A DNA stretch of 58,251 nucleotides from Pseudomonas sp. R5(2019) (GCF_009905435.1 NZ_JAAAMT010000038.1:1-58251); one strand, 5' to 3'; shown: positions 17,009 through 27,582, counted from the first letter of the stretch. A program made the numbers and translations. Notes: generated from the letters alone by a model not told the origin.

Positions 17009-18085
17009 TCAGATCTGATCGAAATCCAGCACCACCTTGCTGCTGACCGGGAAGGTCTGGCACGACAGCACGAAGCCCGCCGCCACTTCGTAGTCTTCCA
17101 GCGCGTGGTTGCTGTCCATCTCCACTTCGCCTTCGATCACCTTGCACTTGCAGGTCGAGCACACCCCGGCCTTGCACGAGTACGGCAGTTCGGCGCCGAT
17201 GGCGTTGCCGGCGTCGAGCACGCTGACGGTGTTGCGCGGCAGGTCGAAGGCCAGGGCGCGGCCGTCGCTGATCACGGTGATCTGGCTGACCGCCGAATCC
17301 AGCGCATGGGCGGCCTGGCGGGCTTCGCGCTTGTGTTCACTGCCAGCAGCGGCGAACAGTTCGAAGTGGATGCGCTCAGCCGGCATGCCCTTGCCCTTGA
17401 GCTGGTCGCGCACGGTTTCGGTCATCGCTTGCGGGCCGCAGATAAAGGCCGCGTCCAGCTGCTTGACGTCCAGCCAGCGGCTGAACAGCTGCTCGCATTT
17501 GTCGGCGTCGATACGGCCGTTGTAAAGGTCGACGTCCTGCTGCTCGCGGCTGAACACGAAGATCAGGTTCAGGCGTTGCAGGTAGCGGTTTTTCAGGTCT
17601 TCAAGCTGTTCGCGAAACAGCGCGCCGGAGCTTGAGCGATTGCCGTAAAGCAACGTCACGCGGCTGCCCCGTTCGGTTTCCAGCGTGGTCTTGATGATCG
17701 ACAGGATCGGCGTGATGCCGCTGCCGGCGGCCACGGCCAGGTAGTGACCGTGGCGCGCGGGGTCGAGCGGCACGTGGAAATGCCCCGACGGCGGCATGAC
17801 CTCCAGCACATGGCCGGGCTTGAGCACGTCGTTGGCATAGGCGGAAAAACGCCCGCCGGCCACCCGCTTGACCGCCACGCGCAGCTCGCCGTCATTGACG
17901 CCGGTGCAGATCGAATAGGAACGGCGGACTTCTTCGCCATCAAGCAAGGTGCGCATCACCAGGTGCTGGCCCTGGGTGAAGTGAAAGCGGTCTTGCAGCT
18001 CGGCCGGGATGTCGAAGACGATGGACACCGCGTCGCGGGTTTCAGGCCGCACTTGCTTGACGGTCAGGCTGTGGAATTTGCTCAT
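17009..18085 (-). CDS. paaE: Phenylacetyl-CoA epoxidase reductase subunit
   Basis: 358 aa. An FNR-type module has the FAD motif RRSYSICTG and the NAD motif AAGSGITPILSI. A C-terminal plant-type [2Fe-2S] ferredoxin (about 270-358) has CKAGVCSTCKC plus a later cysteine in VLSCQTF. It passes electrons from NAD(P)H to the PaaAC di-iron centre. The start at 18085 was chosen because it gives the normal PaaE N-terminus (MSKFHSLTV) with GGAGAACCACC upstream. It follows paaD with a 32-nt gap. Confidence 0.97.
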   Translation of the reverse strand: MSKFHSLTVKQVRPETRDAVSIVFDIPAELQDRFHFTQGQHLVMRTLLDGEEVRRSYSICTGVNDGELRVAVKRVAGGRFSAYANDVLKPGHVLEVMPPSGHFHVPLDPARHGHYLAVAAGSGITPILSIIKTTLETERGSRVTLLYGNRSSSGALFREQLEDLKNRYLQRLNLIFVFSREQQDVDLYNGRIDADKCEQLFSRWLDVKQLDAAFICGPQAMTETVRDQLKGKGMPAERIHFELFAAAGSEHKREARQAAHALDSAVSQITVISDGRALAFDLPRNTVSVLDAGNAIGAELPYSCKAGVCSTCKCKVIEGEVEMDSNHALEDYEVAAGFVLSCQTFPVSSKVVLDFDQI

Positions 18086-18117
18086 GGTGGTTCTCCAGCG
18101 GGCTTGGCAAGGCCCGC

Positions 18118-18651
18118 TCAGATGCACTTGAAATAGTCGAAGGGTTCGCGGCAATCACAGCAGCGGTACAGCGCCTTGCAGGCCGTGGAGCCAAACTGGC
18201 TGAGCAGCTCGGTGTGCACGCTGGCGCACTGCGGGCAGCGGATCTCGGGCGCTTGACCCAGCAGGCTGCGCTTGCTGGTACTGCCTTCGGGCGGTGCGAT
18301 GCCATAGGCGCGCAGGCGCTCGCGGCCGGTGGTGCTGATCCAGTCGGTGGTCCAGGCCGGGGTCAACTTGCGCTCAAGCTTCGGCGCGGCAAAACCGGCC
18401 AGCTCCAGCGCCTGACGGATGTCGTCCTCGATCACCTCGGTGGCCGGGCAGCCGGAGTAGGTCGGGGTGACCACTACGTGCAGGTGGCCGGCCTGCCAGT
18501 CGACGGCGCGGACGATCCCGAGATCGACCACGCTGACCACCGGCACTTCCGGGTCCATGACCTCGCCGAGCACGGCCCAGGCCTGGCGCAGGTCGTTGCC
18601 CTGGGCCTGTCGCGCGCCGCGGTCGCTGGCGATCAGCTCACCAGGTTGCAT
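18118..18651 (-). CDS. paaD: Phenylacetyl-CoA epoxidase maturation/Fe-S protein PaaD
   Basis: 177 aa. The first ~110 residues are a MIP18/DUF59 domain (EVMDPEVPVVSVVDLGIVRA, TYSGCPATEVIEDDI), and the C-terminus has a zinc-ribbon-like cysteine set (CPQC, CCDC, terminal C). PaaD is needed for epoxidase activity, probably in metal-centre assembly or protection. The start overlaps the paaC stop by 14 nt, indicating translational coupling. Confidence 0.95.
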   Translation of the reverse strand: MQPGELIASDRGARQAQGNDLRQAWAVLGEVMDPEVPVVSVVDLGIVRAVDWQAGHLHVVVTPTYSGCPATEVIEDDIRQALELAGFAAPKLERKLTPAWTTDWISTTGRERLRAYGIAPPEGSTSKRSLLGQAPEIRCPQCASVHTELLSQFGSTACKALYRCCDCREPFDYFKCI

Positions 18652-19393
18652 CGGGGTAGGCTCGTGGCAGGTATTGCATTTCGGCCAGCAGCAGGCCCAG
18701 GTGTTCGCTGTGCACGCCGTTGCGGCCACTGAGGTAGAAGTGGCTGGCGGGCGTTGGAACGGGCAGGGTGGCGCTGTCGAAAATGTCGTTTACGGTGCGT
18801 TGCCAGCTGGCGGCGATCTGCTCGGGCGAGGCACCGATGCCGGTTTCGAACAGACGGTCTTCGACGGCGTCGCTGTTGACCAGCTCGACGGTAAAGCGCC
18901 AGACCTGCGCGATAGCGGCGATCATGCGCTGGTGGCTTTCATCGGTGCCATCGCCCAGACGCTCGACCCACTCACCGGAACGGCGCAAGTGGTAAGTCAC
19001 TTCCTTCAAAGCCTTGGCGGCGATGCCGGCAATACGCTCGTCGCTGGACTGGCTCAGGCCCTCAAGCACCGGGTAATGCCAGGCGTCATAGAAGAACTGC
19101 TTGAGCAGGGTCACGCCGAAGTCGCCGTTGGGCTGTTCAACCAGCAGCAGGTTGCGGAACTCGCGTTCGTTGCGACGGAACGCCAGGTCGTCGGCGGTGC
19201 GGCCGTCATCGAGCAGTTCGGCAGCGTATTCCAGCCAGTTGCGGGCCTGGCCGACCAGGTCCAGGCCGACGTTCATCAACGCCAGTTCTTCTTCCAGCGC
19301 TGGCGCGTGGCCGCACCATTCGCACAGGCGCTGGCCCTGGATCAGGGCGCTGTCACCGAGGCGCAGCAGGTATTGGATCAGATCATCGTTCAT
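18638..19393 (-). CDS. paaC: Phenylacetyl-CoA epoxidase structural subunit PaaC
   Basis: 251 aa, a ferritin-like helical protein homologous to PaaA but without its own di-iron site. It pairs with PaaA in the PaaABCE epoxidase. The LLRLGDSALIQGQRL start and LDLVGQARNWLEYA are typical. The ATG at 19393, with GAGGT upstream, is preferred over the GTG at 19405, which would overlap paaB. Confidence 0.96.
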   Translation of the reverse strand: MNDDLIQYLLRLGDSALIQGQRLCEWCGHAPALEEELALMNVGLDLVGQARNWLEYAAELLDDGRTADDLAFRRNEREFRNLLLVEQPNGDFGVTLLKQFFYDAWHYPVLEGLSQSSDERIAGIAAKALKEVTYHLRRSGEWVERLGDGTDESHQRMIAAIAQVWRFTVELVNSDAVEDRLFETGIGASPEQIAASWQRTVNDIFDSATLPVPTPASHFYLSGRNGVHSEHLGLLLAEMQYLPRAYPDATW

Positions 19394-19401
19394 GGTCGAC
19401 C

Positions 19402-19683
19402 TCACATGTGTCCGACTTCAGCCGGCAGGTCATAGAAGCTGGCATGCCGGTAGACCTTGTCGTCGGACGGGTCGAACAGCGGGTCTTTCTCATCCGGCGA
19501 GGAGGCGGTAATCAACGCCGAGGGCACCACCCACAGGCTCACCCCTTCGCTGCGGCGGGTGTACAACTCGCGTGCGTTCTCGATCGCCATGGCGGAATCA
19601 GCGGCATGCACGCTGCCGACATGTTTATGGTTCAGGCCGTGCTTGCTGCGCACGAAGACTTCGAACAGGGTCCACTCGGACAT
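19402..19683 (-). CDS. paaB: Phenylacetyl-CoA epoxidase subunit PaaB
   Basis: 93 aa, the usual PaaB size. MSEWTLFEVFVRSKHGLNHK and the middle segment ENARELYTRRSEGVSLWVVP are diagnostic. PaaB is the small bridging subunit that joins PaaAC heterodimers in the epoxidase. It lies 17 nt after paaA and 8 nt before paaC in the same operon. Confidence 0.97.
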   Translation of the reverse strand: MSEWTLFEVFVRSKHGLNHKHVGSVHAADSAMAIENARELYTRRSEGVSLWVVPSALITASSPDEKDPLFDPSDDKVYRHASFYDLPAEVGHM

Positions 19684-19700
19684 GACAGATACTCCGGGAA

Positions 19701-20690
19701 TCAGGCTGCGTTCTTGTTGTGTTTTTTGCGGGCGTGGGCGACCGCAGCTGCGCGCACCCAGGCACCGTCTTCGATGGCCTTGCGGCGGGTGGCGACGCGT
19801 TCCTGGTTGCACGGGCCATTGCCCTTGAGCACCTCATAAAACTCGTTCCACTGGATCTCGCCGAAATCGTAGTGGCCGCGTTCCTCGTTCCACTTAAGGC
19901 AAGGGTCCGGGGCGGTGCAGCCCAGCAGTTCCAGCTGCGGGATGGTCTGGTCAACGAAGCGCTGGCGCAGTTCGTCATTGCTCTGGCGCTTGATCTTCCA
20001 GGCCATGGACTGGGCGCTGTTGGGCGAGTGTTCGTCGCTTGGGCCGAACATCATCAGCGACGGCCACCACAGGCGGTTGATCGCGTCCTGGACCATGTCC
20101 TTCTGGGCCTGGGTGCCATGACGCATCATGGTCAACAGGATTTCGTAGCCCTGGCGCTGATGGAAGCTCTCTTCCTTGCAGATGCGCACCATGGCCCGGG
20201 CGTAAGGGCCGTACGAGGTGCGCTGCAGCACCACCTGGTTGACGATGGCGGCACCGTCGACCAGCCAGCCCACCACGCCCATGTCGGCCCAGCTCAGGGT
20301 CGGGTAATTGAAGATGCTCGAGTACTTGGCGCGGCCGCTGTGCAGCTTGGCGATCTCTTCGTCGCGGTCGGCGCCCAGGGTTTCCATGGCGCTGTACAGG
20401 TACAGGCCGTGGCCGGCCTCGTCCTGGATCTTGGCCATCAATTGCAGCTTGCGCTTGAGGCTCGGGGCGCGGGTGACCCAGTTGCCTTCGGGCAGCATGC
20501 CGACGATCTCGGAATGGGCGTGCTGGGAAATCTGACGGATCAGGGTTTGCCGGTAGGCGTCGGGCATCCAGTTCTTGGCTTCGATCTTGATTTCAGCGTC
20601 GATCTTTTCCTGGAAGGCACGCTCCTGCGCGGACATTTCGTCCAGCGACTTGAGGCGTTTGACGCCGGTCTCAACCAGTTGTGCGTACAT
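19701..20690 (-). CDS. paaA: Phenylacetyl-CoA epoxidase catalytic subunit PaaA
   Basis: 329 aa, the di-iron catalytic subunit that inserts oxygen into the phenylacetyl-CoA ring. Carboxylate/His ligand motifs DEAGHGLYLYSAMETLG and KEESFHQRQGYE are present. The start MYAQLVETGVKRLKSLDEMS is the normal one, with GGAG upstream. It is the first gene of the paaABCDE(Z) operon. A promoter with a -10 of TATAAA and an operator-like AAGCGATACA lies 43-110 nt upstream. Confidence 0.97.
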   Translation of the reverse strand: MYAQLVETGVKRLKSLDEMSAQERAFQEKIDAEIKIEAKNWMPDAYRQTLIRQISQHAHSEIVGMLPEGNWVTRAPSLKRKLQLMAKIQDEAGHGLYLYSAMETLGADRDEEIAKLHSGRAKYSSIFNYPTLSWADMGVVGWLVDGAAIVNQVVLQRTSYGPYARAMVRICKEESFHQRQGYEILLTMMRHGTQAQKDMVQDAINRLWWPSLMMFGPSDEHSPNSAQSMAWKIKRQSNDELRQRFVDQTIPQLELLGCTAPDPCLKWNEERGHYDFGEIQWNEFYEVLKGNGPCNQERVATRRKAIEDGAWVRAAAVAHARKKHNKNAA

Positions 20691-20732
20691 GCTGTGTCTC
20701 CAGCCCGTGAAGGGGTGTGTGGCCTGGAGGTA

Positions 20733-20799
20733 TTTATAAGCGATACATAATTTAATTACAAACACAAAATAACGTGTCGTATGTGTTTTTGTATCGCTT
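20733..20799 (-). promoter_or_regulatory. paaA promoter with PaaX-like operators
   Basis: Read leftward, TTGTAA (20756-20761) and TATAAA (20733-20738) are spaced by 17 nt, a plausible sigma-70 promoter. TGTATCGCTT (inverse of 20738-20747) overlaps the -10, and its inverted partner TGTATCGCTT lies at 20790-20799. TAACGTGTCGTAT lies at 20770-20782. The same AAGCGATACA ... TAACGTGTC arrangement, at almost the same spacing, occurs upstream of paaF (26796-26841). PaaX is the likely repressor, relieved by phenylacetyl-CoA. Confidence 0.7.
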
Positions 20800-20813
20800 T
20801 TTCCCGCGCACAT

Positions 20814-20837
20814 AAAAAAGCCCCGCCAGGGCGGGGC
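20814..20837 (-). terminator. Rho-independent terminator after paaK
   Basis: GCCCCGCC / GGCGGGGC-type stem (20820-20837, AGG loop) is followed, in the leftward direction, by a run of six Ts (complement of 20814-20819). It should end the paaFGHJK transcript before the paaA promoter. Confidence 0.85.
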
Positions 20838-20854
20838 AAGGGAAGATCAAAAGC

Positions 20855-20937
20855 TTCGCGGATAAATCCGCTCCCACATTAAAAACCTCGCCACAGAGGA
20901 TGGGTCGGGTTACCTGTGGGAGCGGATTTATCCGCGA
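20855..20937. repeat. REP doublet
   Basis: Two inverted 24-bp copies of the GCGGATAAATCCGCTCCCAC REP (20855-20878 and 20914-20937) lie between paaK and paaA, next to the terminator. Same sequence type as at 14587-14675. Confidence 0.88.
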
Positions 20938-20965
20938 ATAGCCGCTACACGGTCTAAAGCCTCAC

Positions 20966-22273
<1,308 letters not shown>

Positions 22274-22385
22274 GAATTCACTCGAATTGTTTTTGTGTCC
22301 AGCCGGTCGCTGCCGGCTTGAGTGCATGAGCTCAAGGATACCCCTGCGCCCACGGCCTGTTGTGACTCTTTGGTCGGGTGGCGGC

Positions 22386-23597
22386 TCAGCCGTCCAGGCG
22401 CTCGATGATCAGCGCGATGCCCTGGCCGACGCCGATGCACATGGTGCACAGGGCGTAGCGGCCGTTGCGTTGTTCCAGTTCATGCAGGGCGGTGGTGACC
22501 AGCCGTGCGCCGCTCATGCCCAGCGGGTGGCCCAGGGCAATGGCGCCGCCGTTGGGGTTGACCCGCGTGTCGTCATCGCGGATGCCCAGTTCGCGCAGCA
22601 CGGCCAGGCCCTGGGCGGCGAAGGCTTCGTTGAGCTCGATCACGTCCATGTCGGCCAGGCTCAGGTTGGCCAGTTCCAGCACTTTGCGCGTCGCCGGCGC
22701 CGGGCCGATGCCCATGATGCGCGGCTCGACCCCGGCGGTGGCCATCGCCACCACCCGGCCGCGGGCTTTCAGGCCATAGCGCTGAGCTTGTTCGCGGTTG
22801 GCCAGCAGCAGCGCGCAGGCACCGTCGTTGACGCCTGAGGCGTTGCCGGCGGTGACGCTGCCGTTGGCGCGGAACGGGGTACCGAGCTTTGCCAGTTGCT
22901 CAAGGGTGGTGTCGGCACGTGGATGTTCGTCCTGCTCGACGATCTTGGCCGGGCCTTTGCGCTGGGGAATCTCGACCGGCACGATCTCCCTGGCCAGGCG
23001 ACCATTGAGCTGGGCCGCGGCGGTGCGTTGCTGGCTACGCAGGGCAAACAGGTCCTGGTCGGCGCGGGAGATATTGAACTGCTCGGCGACGTTCTCGGCG
23101 GTCTCCGGCATCGAGTCGATGCCGTACTGTTTCTGCATCAGCGGATTGACGAAGCGCCAACCGATAGTGGTGTCGAAGATCTCCGCCTGGCGCGAAAACG
23201 CGGTCTCGGCCTTGCCCATCACCATCGGTGCACGGGACATGGATTCGACGCCGCCCACCAGCATCAAGCCGGCCTCGCCGCAGCGAATGGCGCGAGCCGC
23301 CGTGCCGACCGCATCCAGCCCCGAACCGCAGAGGCGATTGAGGGTGGTGCCCGGCACGCTCACTGGTACGCCGGCCAGCAGCGCCGACATGCGCGCGACG
23401 TTGCGGTTGTCTTCGCCCGCCTGGTTGGCGCAGCCGTAGATCACGTCATCGACCTGGTTCCAGTCCACTTGCGGATGACGCTTGAGCAGCGCACGCAATG
23501 GCACGGCGCCCAGGTCGTCGGCGCGCACGCCGCTCAAGCTGCCTGCGTAACGGCCAATCGGCGTGCGTACGGCATCGATGATCAGGGCATCATTCAT
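22386..23597 (-). CDS. paaJ: 3-oxoadipyl-CoA / 3-oxo-5,6-dehydrosuberyl-CoA thiolase
   Basis: 403 aa. The thiolase nucleophile is in NRLCGSGLDAVGTAARAI (about residue 90). The C-terminal motifs GGAIALGHPLGMSGAR and CTMCIGVGQGIALIIE provide the His and second Cys. It catalyses two thiolytic steps of the phenylacetate pathway, ending in acetyl-CoA and succinyl-CoA. Pseudomonas strains often annotate this paralogue as pcaF, but position within paa supports paaJ. Its start overlaps the paaH stop by 8 nt. Confidence 0.93.
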   Translation of the reverse strand: MNDALIIDAVRTPIGRYAGSLSGVRADDLGAVPLRALLKRHPQVDWNQVDDVIYGCANQAGEDNRNVARMSALLAGVPVSVPGTTLNRLCGSGLDAVGTAARAIRCGEAGLMLVGGVESMSRAPMVMGKAETAFSRQAEIFDTTIGWRFVNPLMQKQYGIDSMPETAENVAEQFNISRADQDLFALRSQQRTAAAQLNGRLAREIVPVEIPQRKGPAKIVEQDEHPRADTTLEQLAKLGTPFRANGSVTAGNASGVNDGACALLLANREQAQRYGLKARGRVVAMATAGVEPRIMGIGPAPATRKVLELANLSLADMDVIELNEAFAAQGLAVLRELGIRDDDTRVNPNGGAIALGHPLGMSGARLVTTALHELEQRNGRYALCTMCIGVGQGIALIIERLDG

Positions 23598-25107
23598 GAA
23601 ACAGGCTCCCATCGGCCAATTGCCGACGCAGTTGCAGGGAAGGGCGGTAACGCTCCTCGCCATAGGTGGATTGCAGGTTGTTCAGGACGGTGGTCACGGT
23701 GGCGATGCCGAGGCTGTCGGCCCAGGCCAGCGGACCGCGCGGGTAATTGACCCCGGCGCACATGGCCAGATCAATGTCCGCCGCCGAGGCCACGCCTTGC
23801 AGCAGCGCGTCGGCACCTTCGTTGGCGAGCATGGCGACGGTGCGCAGCACGCACAGGCCGGGGCTGTCACGCAGGGCGCTGGCGCGGATGCCGACGGCGG
23901 CCAGCAGGCCCACCGCTTGATCGATGGCCGCTTGCGAAGTGCCGGCGGCCCAGCTGATGCCCAGGCGGCTGGCGCTGCGGTAGTCCAGCGCCAGGTCGAG
24001 CAGAATCAGGTTACTTAAGCCCTCTTCAAAGGCGCGCTGGCTGGCCAGGCGACCGTCGCTCAGCGCCAGCACCGCGTCGCCGACGCGCAGCAGGCCCCGG
24101 CCATCGCGTTGCAGCACAGCAATGCCTTGATCGCGCAATCGGTCGAGCAACGGGCTCAAGGCACCGAGCTGGCCTTCGACCACCACACTCTCGACCTGGG
24201 TCGTGCTGCTCAGGCTGGCGGGTTGCGGGCGCTCTGCACCTTCGCGGTAATCATAGAAACCGTGCCCGCTCTTGCGGCCCAGTCGACCGGCGTCCACCAG
24301 TTCCTTTTGAATCAGCGAGGGCTGGAAGCGCATGTCCTGGTAGTAGGCGTCGAACACCGAACAGGTCACGGCGTAATTGACGTCGTGGCCGATCAAATCG
24401 GTCAGCTCGAAGGCGCCCATGCGAAAGCCACCGGCCTCGCGCAGCAAGGCGTCGAGGGTGGCGCAATCGGCGACGCCTTCCTGCAGCAGGCGCAGGCTTT
24501 CGGTATAGAAGGGCCGGGCCACGCGATTGACGATAAAGCCCGGGGTGGAACGGGCAAACACCGGTTTCTTGCCCCAGGCGCGGGCGGTGGCGTGCAGGCT
24601 GGCAGCCAGCTCCGGGTCAGTGGCCAGGCCGCAGACGATTTCTACCAGCGCCATTAGCGGCGCGGGGTTGAAGAAGTGCATGCCGATCATGCGCTCGGGG
24701 TGTTGAAGGCCTGCGGCAAGGCTGGTGATCGACAGCGACGAGGTGTTGCTGGCCAGGATGCAGTCCGGCCGGCACAGGGCCTCAAGCTGGGCGAACAACT
24801 CGCGTTTGACCTGCAGGTTTTCGACGATGGCTTCGATCACCAGGCTGGCATCGGACAGGGCCAGAAGTTCGTCGGCCGGTTGCAGATGGGTCATGCAAGC
24901 GTCGTAAGCACTGGCGGCCAATTTGCCGGCTTCGACGCGCTTGCTCAGTTGTCGGCCAATCCCTTCGATGGCCTGCGCTGCGGCGCCGGGCCTTTTGTCG
25001 TAAAGGCGGACCGGGTGGCCCGCTTGCGCGGCGACCTGAGCGATACCGGCACCCATGGCGCCGGCGCCGATCACGGCCACTAATGCATTGTTGTTCAAGG
25101 CCTGCAT
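23590..25107 (-). CDS. paaH: 3-hydroxyacyl-CoA dehydrogenase PaaH
   Basis: 505 aa. The NAD-binding fold begins VAVIGAGAMGAGIAQVAAQA, and the HCDH region has HFFNPAPLMALVEIV and GFIVNRVARPFY. It has two C-terminal 3HCDH domains, as in PaaH/PaaC of other pseudomonads, longer than the ~475-aa E. coli form. It oxidises 3-hydroxyadipyl-CoA. It lies 1 nt from the paaG stop and overlaps paaJ. Confidence 0.95.
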   Translation of the reverse strand: MQALNNNALVAVIGAGAMGAGIAQVAAQAGHPVRLYDKRPGAAAQAIEGIGRQLSKRVEAGKLAASAYDACMTHLQPADELLALSDASLVIEAIVENLQVKRELFAQLEALCRPDCILASNTSSLSITSLAAGLQHPERMIGMHFFNPAPLMALVEIVCGLATDPELAASLHATARAWGKKPVFARSTPGFIVNRVARPFYTESLRLLQEGVADCATLDALLREAGGFRMGAFELTDLIGHDVNYAVTCSVFDAYYQDMRFQPSLIQKELVDAGRLGRKSGHGFYDYREGAERPQPASLSSTTQVESVVVEGQLGALSPLLDRLRDQGIAVLQRDGRGLLRVGDAVLALSDGRLASQRAFEEGLSNLILLDLALDYRSASRLGISWAAGTSQAAIDQAVGLLAAVGIRASALRDSPGLCVLRTVAMLANEGADALLQGVASAADIDLAMCAGVNYPRGPLAWADSLGIATVTTVLNNLQSTYGEERYRPSLQLRRQLADGSLFHE

Positions 25108-25108
25108 A

Positions 25109-25900
25109 TCAGTGCCCCTTGAAGTTTGGCGTGCGCTTGGCCATGAATGCGCTGACGCCTTCACGGTAGTCGTCGCTGCGCCCGGCCAGCCGTTGCAGGT
25201 CTTTTTCCAGCTCCAGCTGTTCATCGAAGCTGTTGTTGAAGCTGGCATTGAGGCTGCGCTTGATCAGGGCCAGGCCATAGGTGGGCTGAGTGGCCAGATG
25301 GCGCGCCAGTTTCAGCGCTTCGTCACGCAGTTCGGCATCGTCGACGCAGCGGTAGATCAGCCCCCAGTCGGCGGCCTGCTCGGCGCTCAGGCGGTCGCCC
25401 AGCAGGGTCAGGGCCTTGGCGCGGGCCATGCCGACCAGTCGTGGCAGCGTCCAGGTGCCGCCTGAGTCCGGTATCAAACCGATCTTGCAGAAGGCTTGAA
25501 TGAAGCTGGCCGAACGTGCTGCCAGCACCAGATCACACGCCAGCGGGATGTTCGCCCCGGCGCCTGCCGCCACGCCATTGACCGCGCAGATGACGGGCAT
25601 TGGCAGGTCGCGCAGCTGGCGGATCAGCGGGTTGTAGAACTTTTCGATGGATTCGCCCAGGTCCGGCGCGTCGCTGCCGGGGGCGACGTTGCGGTCTGCC
25701 AGGTCTTGCCCTGCGCAAAAGCCACGGCCTTCACCGGTCAGCAGCAGCACTCGCACCTCGGCGTTCTGGCGCACCTGCTTGAGCGCCTCGCGCACTTCAC
25801 TGTGCATCTGCGCGTTGAAGCTGTTGAGCTGGTCGGGTCGGTTCAGGCTGAGGGTGGCAACGCCTGCCTCGATGGAAAACAGAATGTGCTCGAAACTCAT
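25109..25900 (-). CDS. paaG: Ring 1,2-epoxyphenylacetyl-CoA isomerase
   Basis: 263 aa crotonase-fold protein that converts the epoxide to oxepin-CoA. The oxyanion-hole region is GRGFCAGQDLADR, and the acidic residue is in IGLIPDSGGTWTLPRLVG (Asp, as in PaaG, rather than the Glu of hydratases). This, plus the missing Glu at the first position, separates it from the neighbouring PaaF. It lies 36 nt after paaF. Confidence 0.95.
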   Translation of the reverse strand: MSFEHILFSIEAGVATLSLNRPDQLNSFNAQMHSEVREALKQVRQNAEVRVLLLTGEGRGFCAGQDLADRNVAPGSDAPDLGESIEKFYNPLIRQLRDLPMPVICAVNGVAAGAGANIPLACDLVLAARSASFIQAFCKIGLIPDSGGTWTLPRLVGMARAKALTLLGDRLSAEQAADWGLIYRCVDDAELRDEALKLARHLATQPTYGLALIKRSLNASFNNSFDEQLELEKDLQRLAGRSDDYREGVSAFMAKRTPNFKGH

Positions 25901-25936
25901 GGTCGGTGGCTCTCGGTCAATCGAAACGGAATGGGG

Positions 25937-26707
25937 TCACTTGCCCTGGAACCGGGCGCGGCGTTTTTCCTGAAAGGCTTTGATGCCTTCATTGCGGTCC
26001 TCGGTGCCGGCCAGCAGGGTGAAGGCGTGGCGCTCGAAGCGCAGGCCGCTGGCCAGGTCGCTGTCCAGCGCCTTGAGCAGCGCTTCCTTGGCCAGGCGCA
26101 CCGCTAGCGGTGCCTTGGCGGCAATACTGGCGGCCACTTGCAGGGCGCGCTCAACGGTGAATTCGGCTTGAGTGATTTCACTGACCAGCCCAGCCTGCCG
26201 AGCCTGGCGGGCGCTGATCGGCTCGCCCGTCAGCACCATTTGCATCGCCAGCGACTTGCCCACCGCGCGCAGCAGCCGCTGGGTGCCGCCAGCGCCGGGC
26301 ATGATCCCGAGGTTGATTTCCGGCTGGCCGAACAGGGCATCCTCGCCGGCGATGATGATGTCGGCATGCATGGCCAGCTCGCAGCCGCCTCCCAGCGCAT
26401 AGCCGTTGACGGCGGCGATCAGCGGTTTGCCAAAGGCGGTGATGGCTTGCCAGTGGGCCAGGCGCGGGTCGTTAAGGATGCCGACCAAGTCACGTTCGGC
26501 CATTTCCTTGATGTCGGCGCCCGCCGCGAAGGCCTTGCGGCTGCCGGCGATGACCACGGCGCCAATGGCCGGGTCGGTCTCGATGCGCTCAAGCTCGGCG
26601 GCCAGTTCGCCCAGTAATTCGGTGTTCAGGGCATTCAAGGCCTGCGGACGTTGCAAGGTGATCAGGCAGACGGACTGCAGGTATTGCACGGTCAGGGTTT
26701 GAGGCAT
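25937..26707 (-). CDS. paaF: 2,3-dehydroadipyl-CoA hydratase
   Basis: 256 aa crotonase-family enoyl-CoA hydratase. Both glutamates are present in NGYALGGGCELAMHAD and FGQPEINLGIMPGAGG, so it should be a hydratase. It is the first gene of the leftward paaFGHJK unit. The start at 26707 gives the normal N-terminus; the more upstream ATG (26794) would overlap the promoter/operator region. Confidence 0.95.
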   Translation of the reverse strand: MPQTLTVQYLQSVCLITLQRPQALNALNTELLGELAAELERIETDPAIGAVVIAGSRKAFAAGADIKEMAERDLVGILNDPRLAHWQAITAFGKPLIAAVNGYALGGGCELAMHADIIIAGEDALFGQPEINLGIMPGAGGTQRLLRAVGKSLAMQMVLTGEPISARQARQAGLVSEITQAEFTVERALQVAASIAAKAPLAVRLAKEALLKALDSDLASGLRFERHAFTLLAGTEDRNEGIKAFQEKRRARFQGK

Positions 26708-26795
26708 GACGGCTGTCCTCAGGGGTACGCCCGGCGTGGGCGCCGGCTGGAAGGGTTGGATCGGCGCGGGGCCGTTTTGCTGGAGTATACGCATA

Positions 26796-26841
26796 AAGCG
26801 ATACAGAACAGCAAGTCAAAAGTTAAATTAACGTGTCCTAT
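26796..26841 (-). promoter_or_regulatory. paaF/paaY divergent control region with PaaX-like operator
   Basis: AAGCGATACA (26796-26805) and TAACGTGTCCTAT (26829-26841) repeat the elements of the paaA promoter with the same ~33-nt spacing. Leftward, TTGACT with a weak TTATGC -10 and a 17-nt spacer places the operator between -35 and -10. It lies between paaF (left) and paaY (right). Confidence 0.65.
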
Positions 26842-26976
26842 TAATGGCGAGATGACACATCGACGATGCTATATGTCAGGGATATCGGTGCTTTCGTGTT
26901 TCAAAATGATGTGATACAAGGTTTGTTAAAAAATACATCGCATTGTGGTGTGATGACCGCAGCAAGGGAGAACGCA

Positions 26977-27576
26977 ATGACCTGCTACAGCCTCGACGGC
27001 CTGACCCCGGTGGTCGATCCCACCGCCTATGTCCACCCGACAGCGGTGCTGATTGGCGATGTGATCATCGGCCCGCACTGCTACGTGGGGCCGTTGGCAA
27101 GCCTGCGCGGTGACTTCGGCCGGATCGTGCTGGAGGAGGGCGCCAACCTGCAGGACACCTGCGTGATGCACGGCTTCCCCGACAGCGACACGGTGGTCGA
27201 GCGCAACGGTCATATCGGCCACGGGGCGGTGCTGCATGGCTGCCGGATCGGTGCCGATGCGCTGGTCGGCATGAACGCCGTGGTGATGGACAACGCCCAC
27301 ATCGGCCCGCGCTCGTTTGTGTCCGCCGCGGCCTTCGTCAAGACCGGCTTCAGTTGCCCGGAGCAATCGCTGGTGATGGGGGCCCCGGCGAGCATCAAGC
27401 GCACCTTGAGCGATGAAGAGGTGAGCTGGAAGCAGGCCGGCACCCGCGCCTACCAGGACCTGACCCGCCGCTGCCTGAACGATATGCGCGAATGCACACC
27501 CCTGGCGGCTGTTGAAGCAGACCGACCACGCATCAGCGACACGGGGCACCGGCCCAAGGCCGCGAACGCCGGTTAA
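26977..27576 (+). CDS. paaY: PaaY, gamma-carbonic-anhydrase-fold thioesterase
   Basis: 199 aa hexapeptide-repeat (left-handed beta-helix) protein, with the repeats around AYVHPTAVLIGDVIIGPHCY and GAVLHGCRIGADALVGMNAV. PaaY is the pathway's safety thioesterase, hydrolysing dead-end CoA esters so that CoA is not trapped. AAGGGAG lies before the ATG at 26977. It is divergent from paaF and 59 nt before paaX, probably in one transcript with it. Confidence 0.95.
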   Translation: MTCYSLDGLTPVVDPTAYVHPTAVLIGDVIIGPHCYVGPLASLRGDFGRIVLEEGANLQDTCVMHGFPDSDTVVERNGHIGHGAVLHGCRIGADALVGMNAVVMDNAHIGPRSFVSAAAFVKTGFSCPEQSLVMGAPASIKRTLSDEEVSWKQAGTRAYQDLTRRCLNDMRECTPLAAVEADRPRISDTGHRPKAANAG

Positions 27577-27582
27577 TGCGTG